DNA of 64,000 nucleotides from Symsagittifera roscoffensis. Lineage: Eukaryota; Xenacoelomorpha; Acoela; Convolutidae. The position numbers and the translations under genes are program-made. Positions within the stretch are counted from its first letter, which is position 1. Every line of letters begins with the position of its first letter. Shown piece after piece: positions 49,211-58,465 of the stretch. The notes under the pieces were generated by a model that had not been told where the DNA came from, searched no databases, and saw only the letters and a program-made list of their open reading frames with translations. Where the stretch lies: positions 2,418,001-2,482,000 of the forward strand of contig NC_087068.1 of NCBI RefSeq assembly GCF_963678635.1. Reading direction: 5' to 3'.

Positions 49211-50550
49211 TTTCTGCTATATCTGTGGCTTTTATCTACGAACCGCCCAAAATCTAGAAAAAACTTCTAAAGATGTTAGAATAAAACCAAACATGTTTAC
49301 CCAGGAGGTAAACACAGTTTCGCTTGTTCAATTTTCGATGAGCTCGAACTAATTGGAATAATTTTTCCCCACCATCTTAGCTTTTATCATTCTTTTCTGG
49401 CTTTTGATTTGATTTTGAGTAATTTCTTGAACCTGTTGTTCGACCGAATGGCGAACAGCAGGACCTTTCTGATGATTTGTTTGTACCAACAAAAATACTT
49501 CGTTTTACTAACCAACATGTCGCAGTATCTGTTGCAGTGCATCATAAAATCCTGTTATCATCCAGTGAACCCACACAATTATTTGTGAATAAGGTGCCTC
49601 AATTACGTGTTGACCCTGTCGTTGATTAACTCATAGACTTATCTCAACAGAATGCAGCTTTTCTATCTGAGACTTTTGATAGATTACTAAGAAGCCCACA
49701 TAAAAGAAAAAGCTTCAACTCTAAAACAACTTACCCAGTAATCTAATAACCTGACAATTTACATTGAGCAGTTACCAATAGCTGGTTTGAACACTGTTTT
49801 TTACTGTCTAAATTTAATTCAGAAATAATTTCAAATCTTTAAACAGGTTTTAGTTTAGGATCACTATGATGAAAAAGAATAACAGATGATTTTTGTTAGC
49901 TTTACCAACTCATCGGTTTGTTGAACGTGACCAGTTTCTAGCAGCAGGCACCTCATTGGATCAATTTCTTGAAGCTTATGTTGTACCTGTAAATAATTTG
50001 CATTTCCCATACGAGTATTTGGTTTCTTTTCATAAACTTCATGAAACAGCTTTACCTCCTTGTTCGGCATTTTTTTTGCAAAGTTACGCAATCAAAACCC
50101 ACTCAACGTGGAGTACAATTTATTGAGACATTGAAAGACTTTCATAAATATTGCAATTGTGTGGACATTCAGCCATTGCACGAAATTGTTCAAAAGTTAA
50201 TCGAATTCTGCAAAACTGATTAAATTTATTCACTGAAAGAAAACTTGACGTTGAGTGTTGCCGCCAACAAAATATTTCATAGATTAAATTGTGGTGTGGC
50301 AATTTTTGGGCTTGACAAAAAACCTGAAGATTCATATAACCTGCTGCAAAAAATATTGTTGGTGGACCGAGTTTCGTTCGTGAAGACGAAAACAATTTCG
50401 TGAAATCTATTGTTGGGTACAATGATAATGCCCTATACCTCTTTGCAGTGGGTGGAAACATACTGACATGACCATATACAGTGTATAGAAACAATCCTAA
50501 CGAAAGACTACAACCAGAGAGACATCGTATTCAAATAGCTGAGAGATGTT
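49210..50550 (+). pseudogene. polB: polB family 2, unit E, truncated at both ends
   Basis: The unit starts within CYICGFYLRTAQNLEK (49218) and continues through the broken exo I, exo II (GLNTVFYCLN near 49785), HRFVERDQFLAAGTSLDQFL (49910), LDKKPEDSYN (50310) and a motif A region reading YNDNALYLFAVGGN (50420). It ends at about 50550 after IQIAERC, where the next unit begins in the middle of RTAQNLEK. Confidence 0.8.
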
Positions 50551-52690
50551 CTACGAACCGCCGAAAATCTATCTACGAACCGCCCAAAATCTAGAAAAAA
50601 CTTTTAAAGATGTTAGAATAAAACCGAACATGTTTACCCAGGAGGCAAACACAGTTCCGCTTGTTCAATTTTCGATGAGCTCGAACTAATTTGAATAATT
50701 TTTCCACACCATCTTAGCTTTTATCATTCTTTTCTTGCTTTCGATTTGATTTTGAGTAATTTCTTGAACCTGTTGTTCGACCGAATGGGGAACAGCAGGA
50801 CCTTTCTGATGATTTGTTTGTACCAACAAAAATAATTCGTTTTACTAACCAACATGTCGCAGTATCTGTTGCAGTGCATCATAAAATCCTGTTATCATCC
50901 AGTGAACCCACTCAATTATTTGTGAATAAGGTGCCTCAATTACTTGTTGACCCTGTCGTTAATTCACTCATAGACTTATCTCAACAGAAGGCAACTTTTC
51001 TATCTGAGACTTTTGATAGATTACTAAGAAGCCCACATAAAAGAAAAAGCTTCAACTCTAAAACAACTTACCCAGTAATCTAATAACCTGACAATTTACA
51101 TTGAGCAGTTACCAATAGTTGGTTTGAACACTGTTTTTTACTGTCTAAATTTAATTCAGAAATATTTTCAAATCTTTAAACAGGTTTTAATTTAAGATCA
51201 CTATCATGAAAAAGAATAACAGATTATTTTTGTTAGCTTTACCAACTCATCGGTTTGTTGAGGGTGACCAGTTTCTAGCAGCAGACACCTCATTGGATCA
51301 ATTTCTTGAAGCTTATGTTGTACCTGTAAAAAATATGCAATTCCCATACGAGTATTTGGTTTCTTTTCATAAACTTCATGAAACAGCTTTACCTCCTTGT
51401 TCGGCATTTTTTTGCAAAGTTACGCAATCAAAACCCACTCAACGTGGAGTACAATTTTTTGAGATATTGAAAGATTTTCATAAATATTGCAATTGTGTGG
51501 ACATTCAGCCATTGCACGAAATTGTTCAAAAGTTAATCGAATTCTGCAAAACTGATTAAATTTATTCACTGAAAGAAAACTTGACGTTGAGTGTTGCCGC
51601 CAACAAAATATGTCATAGATTCAATTGTGGTGTGGCAATTTTTGGGCTTGACAAAAAACCTGAAGATTCATATAACCTGCTGCAAAAAATTATCGTTGGT
51701 GGACCGAGTTTCGTTCGTGAAGACGTAAACAATTTCGCGAAATCTATTGTTGGGTACGATGATAATGCCCTATACCTCTTTGCAGTGGGTGGAAACATAC
51801 TGACATGACCATATACAGTGTATAGAAACAATCCTAACGAAAGACTACAACCAGAGAGACATCGTATTCAAATAGCTGAGAGATGTTACCTGTATTTCAG
51901 TACCAAACAATGTGTTGGTTCGTCTCGCTTCTTATAATCACACATCAAATTGGAAAGTTCCCGTTTCGTGCTGCAACTCCTGACGCATAGTGTGGGAATC
52001 AGTAGGTTGCTCTCACCATGCACACATCTGTTTCTCCACTGAAGTTTTATCATGAGAACGGCAAAAAAAGCTAAAACAAAGCTAAAACAACTTGGTTGAC
52101 AAGAAACCCCTCAACAAATTCGTCAGTATGATGCAATACGCAAATTTTACCTTGAAACTAAAAGTTCAATTATTAAAACCTTCAAAAAATTTGAATTAGA
52201 CTGAAAAATCATATTATGATGGTAAACAGCAATATTATTTTGAAAACTAAGCCATGACTGTTAGGAATTTTACAAAATGTTTAATAAAATTTAGAATATG
52301 TTTGATAGGCTAGTTCCATTTGATTTCGTTTAGTTTTTTTTTTCACGTTTCTAGGTTATACTGTCATTGAGAAGTGGGAGTTTGACTGGTTGCTTGAATA
52401 GCAGTACAGCAACGAAGTGCAAACGTTGTGCCGCTAACTGAACATGACGAATTTGACATTATCAAAAGATCAGTTTTAGCAGTTGCTAATGTCAGACAAA
52501 ATTTACGGTCTTGCACTTGTCGACATTCACGTTCCAGATCACTTGCTGTGACAATCAAAATGGCTGCGAAAGGGTCTAATAGAAATATCTCCAATCCACT
52601 TGAAAACTACAAGAGTGTTCTTAGAACGAAAAAAACTTATGAGGATATCAATCGTGGTTTCAGACTTGCCGATAATCAAATCAAAAAATA
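50551..52690 (+). pseudogene. polB: polB family 2, unit F, last copy of the array
   Basis: The order is the same as in unit D. RTAQNLEK is followed by the stop-broken exo I, EPTQLFVNKVPQLLVDPVVN (50920) and exo II with Cys for Asp (about 51130). HRFVEGDQFLAADTSLDQFL, LDKKPEDSYNLLQKIIVGGP and motif A YDDNALYLFAVGGN (51758) follow. The part before the palm is shorter than in unit D: the FKNT segment is deleted at about 52540. The C-terminal tail ends at 52690. No palm motifs B or C remain. Confidence 0.8.
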
Positions 52691-53340
52691 GTAATACACA
52701 AAAGAAATCTATTACTTATTTTTATTGCAAACGTAGTGTTTCAATGGATAGAGTTACTACAAAACCACTTAATTTATAATCAAATTTTGCATTTATGAAA
52801 TTAATTGCATAACTTCTTTTAGAAGAATGTGTTTTCCTTAACGTTCTTTTTACGTGCTTTTTGATGGAGTAGTTTTCTTCAAGGTCAGCAACAGTGATAG
52901 TTTTTTTTATATTAAAATAAATTGTAAAACAAAAATAGGTTTTTTTATTGATTTAATCTGGTAAATTACTAATTGCTGCAATGCCGAATTTGAAGGTACT
53001 TTGATGTTATCACTTATAATGACAAATCATGTACAACCCATTCGAATTGAATACGTGCTAAATTGAAACCTTTGAGGATCAGAACAGTATTTCAGCTGAA
53101 GACAGTTTGAGTTTTTTTTTCGAATCAACCATGAGAGTTTTTGCTTTTTTTCTCACACAATCTTTATTTTCAGCCTTTCAATTTGAGAAGACTTGGGAGT
53201 CTGATGTTGCGCACACTCGGTGGGTAGTTTTTTAGACTCGCGTGACAACCTTCCCAGATCTTTTGTTATTTTTCTTCCTCAAAAATAATTTTAAAAAATG
53301 AGTTGAACAAAATAAAAATAATTTTTTTTTTCAGATTTAA
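52691..53340. other. Shared 3' non-coding segment of family 2, last copy
   Basis: This corresponds to 43869-44560, including the A-box-like phrase CGGTGGGTAGTTTTTTAGAC near 53220. It marks the right end of the tandem array: homology to the other units stops at about 53350, where the GATCCC element starts. Confidence 0.65.
53210..53260 (+). other. tRNA-like A-box phrase, repeated in the array
   Basis: CACTCGGTGGGTAGTTTTTT then AGACTCGCGTGACAACC resembles the 5' half of a tRNA or tRNA-derived SINE (A box TRGYNNARNNGG). It is repeated near 40980 and 44395. No matching B box or 3' half follows, so this is not a tRNA gene; it may be a SINE fragment or chance. Confidence 0.3.
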
Positions 53341-53360
53341 ATACACCTATAAGTAGTATA

Positions 53361-53570
53361 GCTAATTTACACTGGGATCGGGGGGGGGGGGGGGGGTGAT
53401 CCCTACAGGGATCATTGGGTATTGAGATCCCAACGTAAATTTTTGAGATCCCATTTAAAAGTACTGATCCCATGTAAAATTTGTTATGATCCCAAATAAT
53501 GATCCCACAATTTTGATCCCAATGTATAATTTTTTAAACCAATGATCCTGAATGTAAATTTTTGTTAGGT
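53361..53570. repeat. Small GATCCC-rich element with inverted-like ends and a 17-G run
   Basis: The word GATCCCA or its complement occurs about ten times within 200 bases, often followed by a TGTAAATTT-like block. The left end (CTAATTTACACTGGGATC) is a rough inverted copy of the right end (GATCCTGAATGTAAATTT). A run of 17 G lies at 53380-53396. It could be a small non-autonomous transposon or a short satellite. No coding potential is seen. Confidence 0.6.
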
Positions 53571-53940
53571 TGATAGCTAAATCGTCCAAATGCCCAGACG
53601 GTTTATTTCGTTCTTTTTGTTTATGCACCAAATTGGAGTGGTATATAAAGTGGTTATAGCTATTAGTTTCATGCATGGTATATGAAAGACGCTTGATTTC
53701 TGCACCGAATATGTTTGGAATATATGTATAGAATCAGCTTGAAATTTATTCGAATAATTTGAATAGTGCTATATTTTTAAGTATTCTATTTAGCAAACTA
53801 AAATGTTTTGATAAATCCAAAGTGGGCTAAATGGTTTTGAGCCTACATTGTAATTCGATACTTGATTAATACTCTAATTAACAAAAAAATGGAAAAAAAA
53901 TCAATTAAAGCAAATGAATAAAAAATACAAATGTTAAAAA
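53571..53940. other. AT-rich spacer
   Basis: No gene or repeat is recognised. The stretch separates the GATCCC element from the first protease-tail relic. Confidence 0.5.
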
Positions 53941-53944
53941 GAAA

Positions 53945-54025
53945 ATTGTTAAATAATGAGAAAGCATATGAAATAGGAAACGTTTCAAAATAGAATCATT
54001 ATTGTTAAGGAAATCAGAAGCTTAA
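53945..54025 (-). pseudogene. Relic of the maturation protease C-terminus, copy 1
   Basis: The minus strand reads ASDFLNNNDSILKRFLFHML then SHY. It parallels the true protease end (ASDFVYINGHVLKRFLTHML then SH and a stop) at 54487-54560. The intact gene lies just upstream in transcription, so this is a downstream tandem fragment, left by duplication of the gene's 3' end. Confidence 0.6.
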
Positions 54026-54079
54026 TTTCATTGACAAGTTGATTGAAATGTATACGAAAACAGTCATGTAGAACTAAAT

Positions 54080-54125
54080 AATAGTTTAATGAAAAAGCAT
54101 ATGGGTTAGGAAAGATTCGAGTATT
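54080..54125 (-). pseudogene. Relic of the maturation protease C-terminus, copy 2
   Basis: The minus strand reads ILESFLTHMLFH followed by a stop, again matching the end of the protease gene at 54485. A related non-coding stretch (GAAATGTATACGAAAACAGT) follows it, as GAAAAGTGTACAAAACAGCC follows the true gene near 54450. The repeat therefore covers the stop codon and the 3' flank. Confidence 0.55.
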
Positions 54126-54214
54126 GTGCATGTTTGATCCGTTTTTGTGTAGAAATATTGTCTAAACTTGTACCTAATTGTTACTATAAAATTGAAGTGG
54201 TACAAAATTTCCTG

Positions 54215-54290
54215 GGGTCCGAGTAGAAGAAAACGCATGGCGCTCGACTCTCAGCCGAAAGGCGGCGTTTCGAAACCCGTCCGAAAATGT
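54215..54290 (+). other. tRNA-like sequence with a B box
   Basis: GCGCTCGACTCTCAGCCGAA is followed by GGCGTTTCGAAACCCGTCC, which contains a good RNA polymerase III B box (GTTTCGAAACC) and a T-loop-like hairpin. There is no convincing A box or acceptor stem, so this is best taken as a tRNA-derived SINE head or a decayed tRNA. Confidence 0.35.
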
Positions 54291-54484
54291 ACTGAAAGGA
54301 GGCAACAGTTGCTGGTTTGGTGATATCCCCCCATAGATCGATTTTGTATTTTTTTTTGATAGTAATCTAACTTCTCAGATTATTGCTATTAATTTAACAA
54401 TTGAGTAAAAATGTCAATTACTAAAAAATGTAATGTTTAAAATGAAATTGAAAAGTGTACAAAACAGCCGTATAAAATAGTTAG

Positions 54485-54931
54485 TTAATGAGAAAGCATG
54501 TGAGTTAGAAAACGTTTCAAAACATGACCATTTATGTAAACAAAATCAGAAGCATCACCATTAAAGTTTTTATCATAAATCAAATGTGCAATATAAATAC
54601 AAAAAGAACCGCACATGGTAGAGTTTGAGTCTTGCATGGGATAATTTGTCATAATTTCAGTGACCTGATGAAATTTCTCATTCAGTCCTTTAAACAGATT
54701 GGTGTACTGCCAAAGAGGAAGACCGATAGGATCAGCAAAATATAAAATATTTCTTCTGTTGCAAATCACAATCCAATGTGTCCCCGGAGAATCTGATTTT
54801 GAAGTGTTCACAATCATAAAGATGTTGTTTGGGATGTGAGGTGGAAAATTATCCGCTGCAAATACTCCAAGAAACTTATATTTCAGATGTTTACAGTTCT
54901 GAATGAGATCCTGTAACTGGATTTCATCCAT
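54485..54931 (-). CDS. PRO: Polinton maturation protease (adenain-like cysteine protease)
   Basis: The protein has 148 residues. It processes capsid precursors in Polintons and adenoviruses (clan CE, C5/Ulp1-like fold). The catalytic set is visible: His52 in SPGTHW, Asp67 in YFADPIG, Gln100 and Cys107 in PMQDSNSTMCGSF. The spacing is that of family members. The ATG is 54931, two bases after the stop of the major capsid gene, so the two genes are tightly coupled. It is the last gene of the minus-strand cluster. Length is on the short side but the gene is intact, with no stop or frameshift. Two relics of its 3' end lie downstream. Identification is firm; activity is inferred. Confidence 0.92.
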   Translation of the reverse strand: MDEIQLQDLIQNCKHLKYKFLGVFAADNFPPHIPNNIFMIVNTSKSDSPGTHWIVICNRRNILYFADPIGLPLWQYTNLFKGLNEKFHQVTEIMTNYPMQDSNSTMCGSFCIYIAHLIYDKNFNGDASDFVYINGHVLKRFLTHMLSH

Positions 54932-54933
54932 TT

Positions 54934-56241
54934 TTAGACAGTCGAAATTGGAAGGACGTTCTTTGTAACTTTACGGTCAGATGTAATAAATACATTCGAT
55001 GAGCGTATACCCCAAACAAAAATTTCCAGGTTTGCTGTCAAAGCGTTTGAGAATTGAAGATCGAGTGAAACTGAGCAGTTAGTAAGTTCTGGATGCAAGA
55101 AGTCATGAGCTGCCTGCTGTGTGCTAGTGAGATCGAAACACATAATAAAGTGCTGTTGGTAGTTATCCAGAGTGATTCCCAGCCCGCAGTGCAACAAACC
55201 TAGCGCTGATAGTGTGTTAAAGAAGAGACGTTTATGATCTTGTGTACTGATTGGTGTACTAGCTATTGGTAAACCGTTCCGTCTCAAGGTAACTTGCTCC
55301 AATCCAAACTTTTGATAATGAAAAGGATTCGTTCGGTTTGTTCCTAGAAATGCATTATTTGTGTTAAATGCTATTATAACTTGTCCAACCGGTTCACGAG
55401 CAAAAATATCTTCCTGTTGCCAGCTGCGCTGACCAGCTGTTGCAAGAAATGTTTTTGTAATTTCTTCTTGATATGGGTAGTTCGCAGGAGTTTTGAGCAA
55501 AGTTGATTCAATGGCAGAGAGAACATGGTCGGTCACAGTCATTTTTCTAACATAGAGGTTCGCTTCGAGTATTTGCAGCTTGTAATGCTTGGCAGCATCT
55601 TCAGATATGATGAAAAAGTCTTCATGCGAACGTCTGTAGAAAAGTCTGAGGGTGACACCGCTCAACAAATGCTTGTCACATGTGAAAAAATCAACTCCAG
55701 CGGGTCCATAGAACCAAATTTCCCTCGATTCACGGACCAGTTCTCGTTGAGATGTGAAATCAGCTACATCCATTGCAGCGGGATTGTTTTCAAAACGATA
55801 TCCCTGACACTTAAGCCATGAGTCCTTGGCTCCTTTGCTATTAGAAAATTCTGTTCCAATAAAGCTTTTATGCGCAAAATTACTATTGGCATTTGAGATT
55901 TTGAGTCCATTAGCAGAGAGGGTACAGTCAGAGAAAAGGGAATACAGGGAGTTGTTTACGAGGAACGGTGAATCAGACACAGTAGGATCAGTGTTGTCGT
56001 ATCGCAGATCAGCTCCATTTGATTGCGTTACTTTGCATCGTATTTCCAAATAAATTTTTTGCAGGTCAACAAAATTATTACGGTCACCGGTGATTTCAAA
56101 TTCAAGCATTGGTCCATTTGGTGAATAGACAGGTCCAATTTTTTGATCAAAAGCGTTTTCAAAAGTAATCAAAAGAGGTTGTTTTTCAAACAAATCCAAA
56201 GAGCTATGGGTAGCTTCATTGGGTAACAAATTAGCTATCAT
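54934..56241 (-). CDS. MCP: Polinton major capsid protein (double jelly-roll)
   Basis: The protein has 435 residues and is intact. The N-terminal part has GPVYSPNGPMLEFEITGDRN and VDLQKIYLEIRCKV, then NNSLYSLFSDCTLSANGLKI. This is the pattern of the first jelly-roll of Polinton-type major capsid proteins: a target-like peptide, a VDLxxxxLxIxxKI strand and an SLFSDxxxxxNG strand. The C-terminal half (from about residue 240) gives the second roll and includes a LGLLHCGLGITLDNYQ stretch. The protein would build the icosahedral shell. The start ATG overlaps the end of the preceding basic-protein gene by 11 bases. Fold assignment rests on family resemblance and gene context, not on a computed structure. 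Confidence 0.9.
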   Translation of the reverse strand: MIANLLPNEATHSSLDLFEKQPLLITFENAFDQKIGPVYSPNGPMLEFEITGDRNNFVDLQKIYLEIRCKVTQSNGADLRYDNTDPTVSDSPFLVNNSLYSLFSDCTLSANGLKISNANSNFAHKSFIGTEFSNSKGAKDSWLKCQGYRFENNPAAMDVADFTSQRELVRESREIWFYGPAGVDFFTCDKHLLSGVTLRLFYRRSHEDFFIISEDAAKHYKLQILEANLYVRKMTVTDHVLSAIESTLLKTPANYPYQEEITKTFLATAGQRSWQQEDIFAREPVGQVIIAFNTNNAFLGTNRTNPFHYQKFGLEQVTLRRNGLPIASTPISTQDHKRLFFNTLSALGLLHCGLGITLDNYQQHFIMCFDLTSTQQAAHDFLHPELTNCSVSLDLQFSNALTANLEIFVWGIRSSNVFITSDRKVTKNVLPISTV

Positions 56242-56650
56242 TTTTTATGTTTGAGAAAAAGTCTGCTCGACTTCTCACTGGTCTGGTTTTTCTTCGAATG
56301 GTTGTTTTTCTTTTTCGAGTCCCTACTGACCTTCTTCTTCGTAATCCATTCATTGGTGTCTTTCGACGACGTCTACCACTGCCGAGTTGTTTTCTTGCAG
56401 TTTTTGTGACAGTGTTTTTCAATGCTTGTTTAGGAGACTTCTTTTTCATAGCGACATCAATCAGTTCTGGCGCTGCACTCATCAAAAGTTCTCTGCCCAG
56501 TTTTTTCGCAGTCGGTAGAATAACCCGTCGTGCAAACGGTATAGCAACACGACCAATACCAGCAGCCAAAGCGCCAAATCCACTGCCGCGTTGTCGGTAG
56601 TGTCCAGAGAAATGAGGAAGTGAAGCTTGCTTTGCATAATATTGTTCCAT
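56231..56650 (-). CDS. Basic core/penton-base-associated protein, adenovirus pVI/mu-like
   Basis: The protein has 139 residues. After a short N-terminus comes a Gly/Ala-rich amphipathic stretch (GSGFGALAAGIGRVAIPFAR and on to about residue 66). Such pVI-like segments are known from adenovirus protein VI and its Polinton counterparts, where they act on membranes during entry. The C-terminal half is strongly basic, with RRRRKTP, LRRRRS and TRKRKTTIRRK, as in DNA-condensing core proteins. It lies between the minor and major capsid genes, which is the usual place. The ATG at 56650 is 6 bases after the penton stop. Intact. The role is inferred from composition and context. Confidence 0.75.
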   Translation of the reverse strand: MEQYYAKQASLPHFSGHYRQRGSGFGALAAGIGRVAIPFARRVILPTAKKLGRELLMSAAPELIDVAMKKKSPKQALKNTVTKTARKQLGSGRRRRKTPMNGLRRRRSVGTRKRKTTIRRKTRPVRSRADFFSNIKNDS

Positions 56651-56656
56651 TGGTTT

Positions 56657-57526
56657 TCAATCAAAGCGCTTGAATTTTAGAGTCAACACAACTTTACCAG
56701 TTACTGCAAAGGGCACTAGTCTTCCAGTTTCTGTGCGCAACTGTACCGATATTGATTGTACAGATGAAGTGAATAATTTTTTGTAGTCTAAATTAGTGAA
56801 GTTTTTTCGATGATTAGGTTCAATGCTGCAAGCACTACCGTTTTTGATGCGTCTATTTGAATCAATGACACGTAACAATGGGGCCTTTGCATCACCAACA
56901 GTTTGGTATTGAATAATGTCAATATAGACAAAAATTAGACTTGTCCCACTTGATAAGTCATATGGGAAATGAGATTCGTACAGTTCGTTTCCCTCATAAG
57001 ATGCATCGAAGGAGGGTATCATTTTGTAACCAATGTGATATTCACCGTTCTCATCAAGCTTTGCATTGTAGCCTAACAGACTGGGTATTTGAGGACTTGG
57101 GAATGAGATTCCTTCATTTGCGTTCATCCAAATGCTCATGCTATTCGTGATTTCTTGAGGACTCGCATCAAAATGAATTTTGTCTTTGAGTTTTGTTTTT
57201 ATCTCATTAATCAATTGTTCTATAAAAGTGTACTCTCCTGATTTGATAAAAACTTTTTCGCCATAGTAAGGTCTGGAAATTGTATTCCGATTGCCAGCGT
57301 TGGATTTACTGGCTACTACTTCGGATGCTCTGAAGTACGTAAATTCCTCATCAGTTACATTGTTTAATTTTGTTGGGAAAATTATTTCTGAGAGAGCAAC
57401 TCTCCAATCTCCGACTAAAGCTATTTCTTCTTTACAAAAATTTCTAAAACTGGCCAAAGTGTTGTCTGGGAAATAATCCATTGATGCTGTTGAAATCAAA
57501 TGTACAGTAAACTCATCACTGCCCAT
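56657..57526 (-). CDS. mCP: Polinton minor capsid (penton) protein, single jelly-roll
   Basis: The protein has 289 residues and is intact. The N-terminal signature FTVHLISTASMDYFPDNTLA, then SFRN, and after a gap GDWRVALSEIIFP, is characteristic of Polinton penton proteins (FxVxLxSxAS...FPxNTxxxF...GxWxVALxEIxxP). The rest is strand-rich with no catalytic motif, ending in VVLTLKFKRFD. The protein would sit at the five-fold vertices of the capsid. The ATG overlaps the integrase stop by 11 bases. Its place between integrase and core protein fits Polinton gene order. Confidence 0.92.
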   Translation of the reverse strand: MGSDEFTVHLISTASMDYFPDNTLASFRNFCKEEIALVGDWRVALSEIIFPTKLNNVTDEEFTYFRASEVVASKSNAGNRNTISRPYYGEKVFIKSGEYTFIEQLINEIKTKLKDKIHFDASPQEITNSMSIWMNANEGISFPSPQIPSLLGYNAKLDENGEYHIGYKMIPSFDASYEGNELYESHFPYDLSSGTSLIFVYIDIIQYQTVGDAKAPLLRVIDSNRRIKNGSACSIEPNHRKNFTNLDYKKLFTSSVQSISVQLRTETGRLVPFAVTGKVVLTLKFKRFD

Positions 57527-58440
57527 TTTCGTTATAATCAGCTTTGTTTCCTATTAAACTAATTTCTTTCTCATAAAATTTTCCGTTGATTTCTTCTTTT
57601 TCCGCATCAATTAGACTGTATGTTGGAGGGTTTACAGTAGGAATGGCAACTATTTCAAAAACTTCGTCTGTAAAAATCAGCTTGTAACCTTTTCTAAAAG
57701 GCAAGTCAGTTTTCGCTATTCGCACATAGTCACCAACATAAAATTTTGGTTTCTGTACCAACTTCGATGAACTGTTTGCAATTAATGAAACTAAAGCAGG
57801 TACATGTTTTCTTGTGACCTTGTTTGGAGCCAATTTTGTTACTCTATTAACGCGTGAGTTAATCGTTTGAACAAAACTTTGTAATTTGTCAATATAACTG
57901 TAAGTCCATTCAAACTCCAAGTACTTGTAGATAATCGCGATCAAACTTTTCAGCGATCGAATGTTTCTTTCGTCAAACGCTGATTTTTTTTCACTGTGAG
58001 TATTGTATTTGATGATTTCTCGTTTAATACATAACTTTTCGAACTCTCCTTTAAACTCGGTGCCTTTGTCAACCCAAACTTTGTTTGGTTGTTTTGTTTT
58101 AATCATTTTTTTGAAAGCTTCGGTTGATTTTTTAGCATATTTGGTCTTCAGGGGTTCCACTCGTAAGTAGCGAGAGAGACAATTGACAGCAACTAACAAA
58201 TATCGTACCCCTCGGTTATATTTAGTCAATTTATCAATTTATCAATTTATAAGCCAAGTCAAGAGACCAAATTTCGTTGATATCGTTAACAATCACTTTT
58301 AGCCGAGGATATGTTTTACGAAACAATCCATACTTTGTATGTGATGATTGAGATCTCAGAAATTTTTAAACTTTTTTTGGTGAGAGTTGACTAGCATTTG
58401 TTAAATTTTTAACGCTCCCAAATGCAGCTGGACCTTTCGT
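57516..58440 (-). pseudogene. INT: Polinton DDE (retroviral-type) integrase, broken
   Basis: The open C-terminal part (58229-57516) has the second catalytic Asp in KVWVDKGTEFKGEFEKLC, the Glu in KSAFDERNIRSLKSLI, and an SH3-like end (YVGDYVRIAKTDLPFRKGYK). The first Asp, in EIWSLDLAY (codon 58258-58260), lies upstream in a different frame. Between them an 8-base unit (TTTATCAA on the plus strand) is repeated at about 58220-58248 and puts the frame out. Further upstream GPAAFGSVKNL and SQSSHTKYGLFRKTYPRLKV give the N-terminal region, with an in-frame stop at 58366-58368. The enzyme would insert the element into the genome. All three catalytic residues survive, but no single frame carries them. 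The natural start near 58440 is not clear. Confidence 0.85.
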
Positions 58441-58465
58441 GTAGAGTAATTAGAGTTTCTTTTCT

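Larger units (their letters stand above)
36700..53340 (+). repeat. polB family 2 tandem array (overall extent)
   Basis: This is a second, different polB lineage repeated head to tail. Landmarks recur in order: an N-terminal IxxFDKIK...DDDNPDDSLS segment, CGFYLRTAQNLEK, an exo I region with FEPVVRPNGE or derivatives, exo II with VGLNxGFYCLN, LAAGTSLDQFLKAYVVPVN, then IVGGPSLVF and YDxNALYLFA, and a C-terminal NRGFRLADNQIKK. A shared 3' non-coding segment follows. The full unit is about 3.4 kb, and several units are internally deleted. No unit keeps motif B or motif C. Confidence 0.85.

Noticed and set aside
53291-53676. Minus-strand frames around the G-run and GATCCC element
   Set aside because: They run through low-complexity G/C homopolymer and short repeats with no recognisable domain.
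54215-54290. A functional tRNA gene
   Set aside because: Only a B box and a T-arm-like hairpin are visible; acceptor stem and A box are missing.
56247-56600. Plus-strand 117-residue frame rich in Phe, Leu and Arg
   Set aside because: It is the antisense of the basic core protein; its hydrophobicity simply mirrors Lys/Arg codons.
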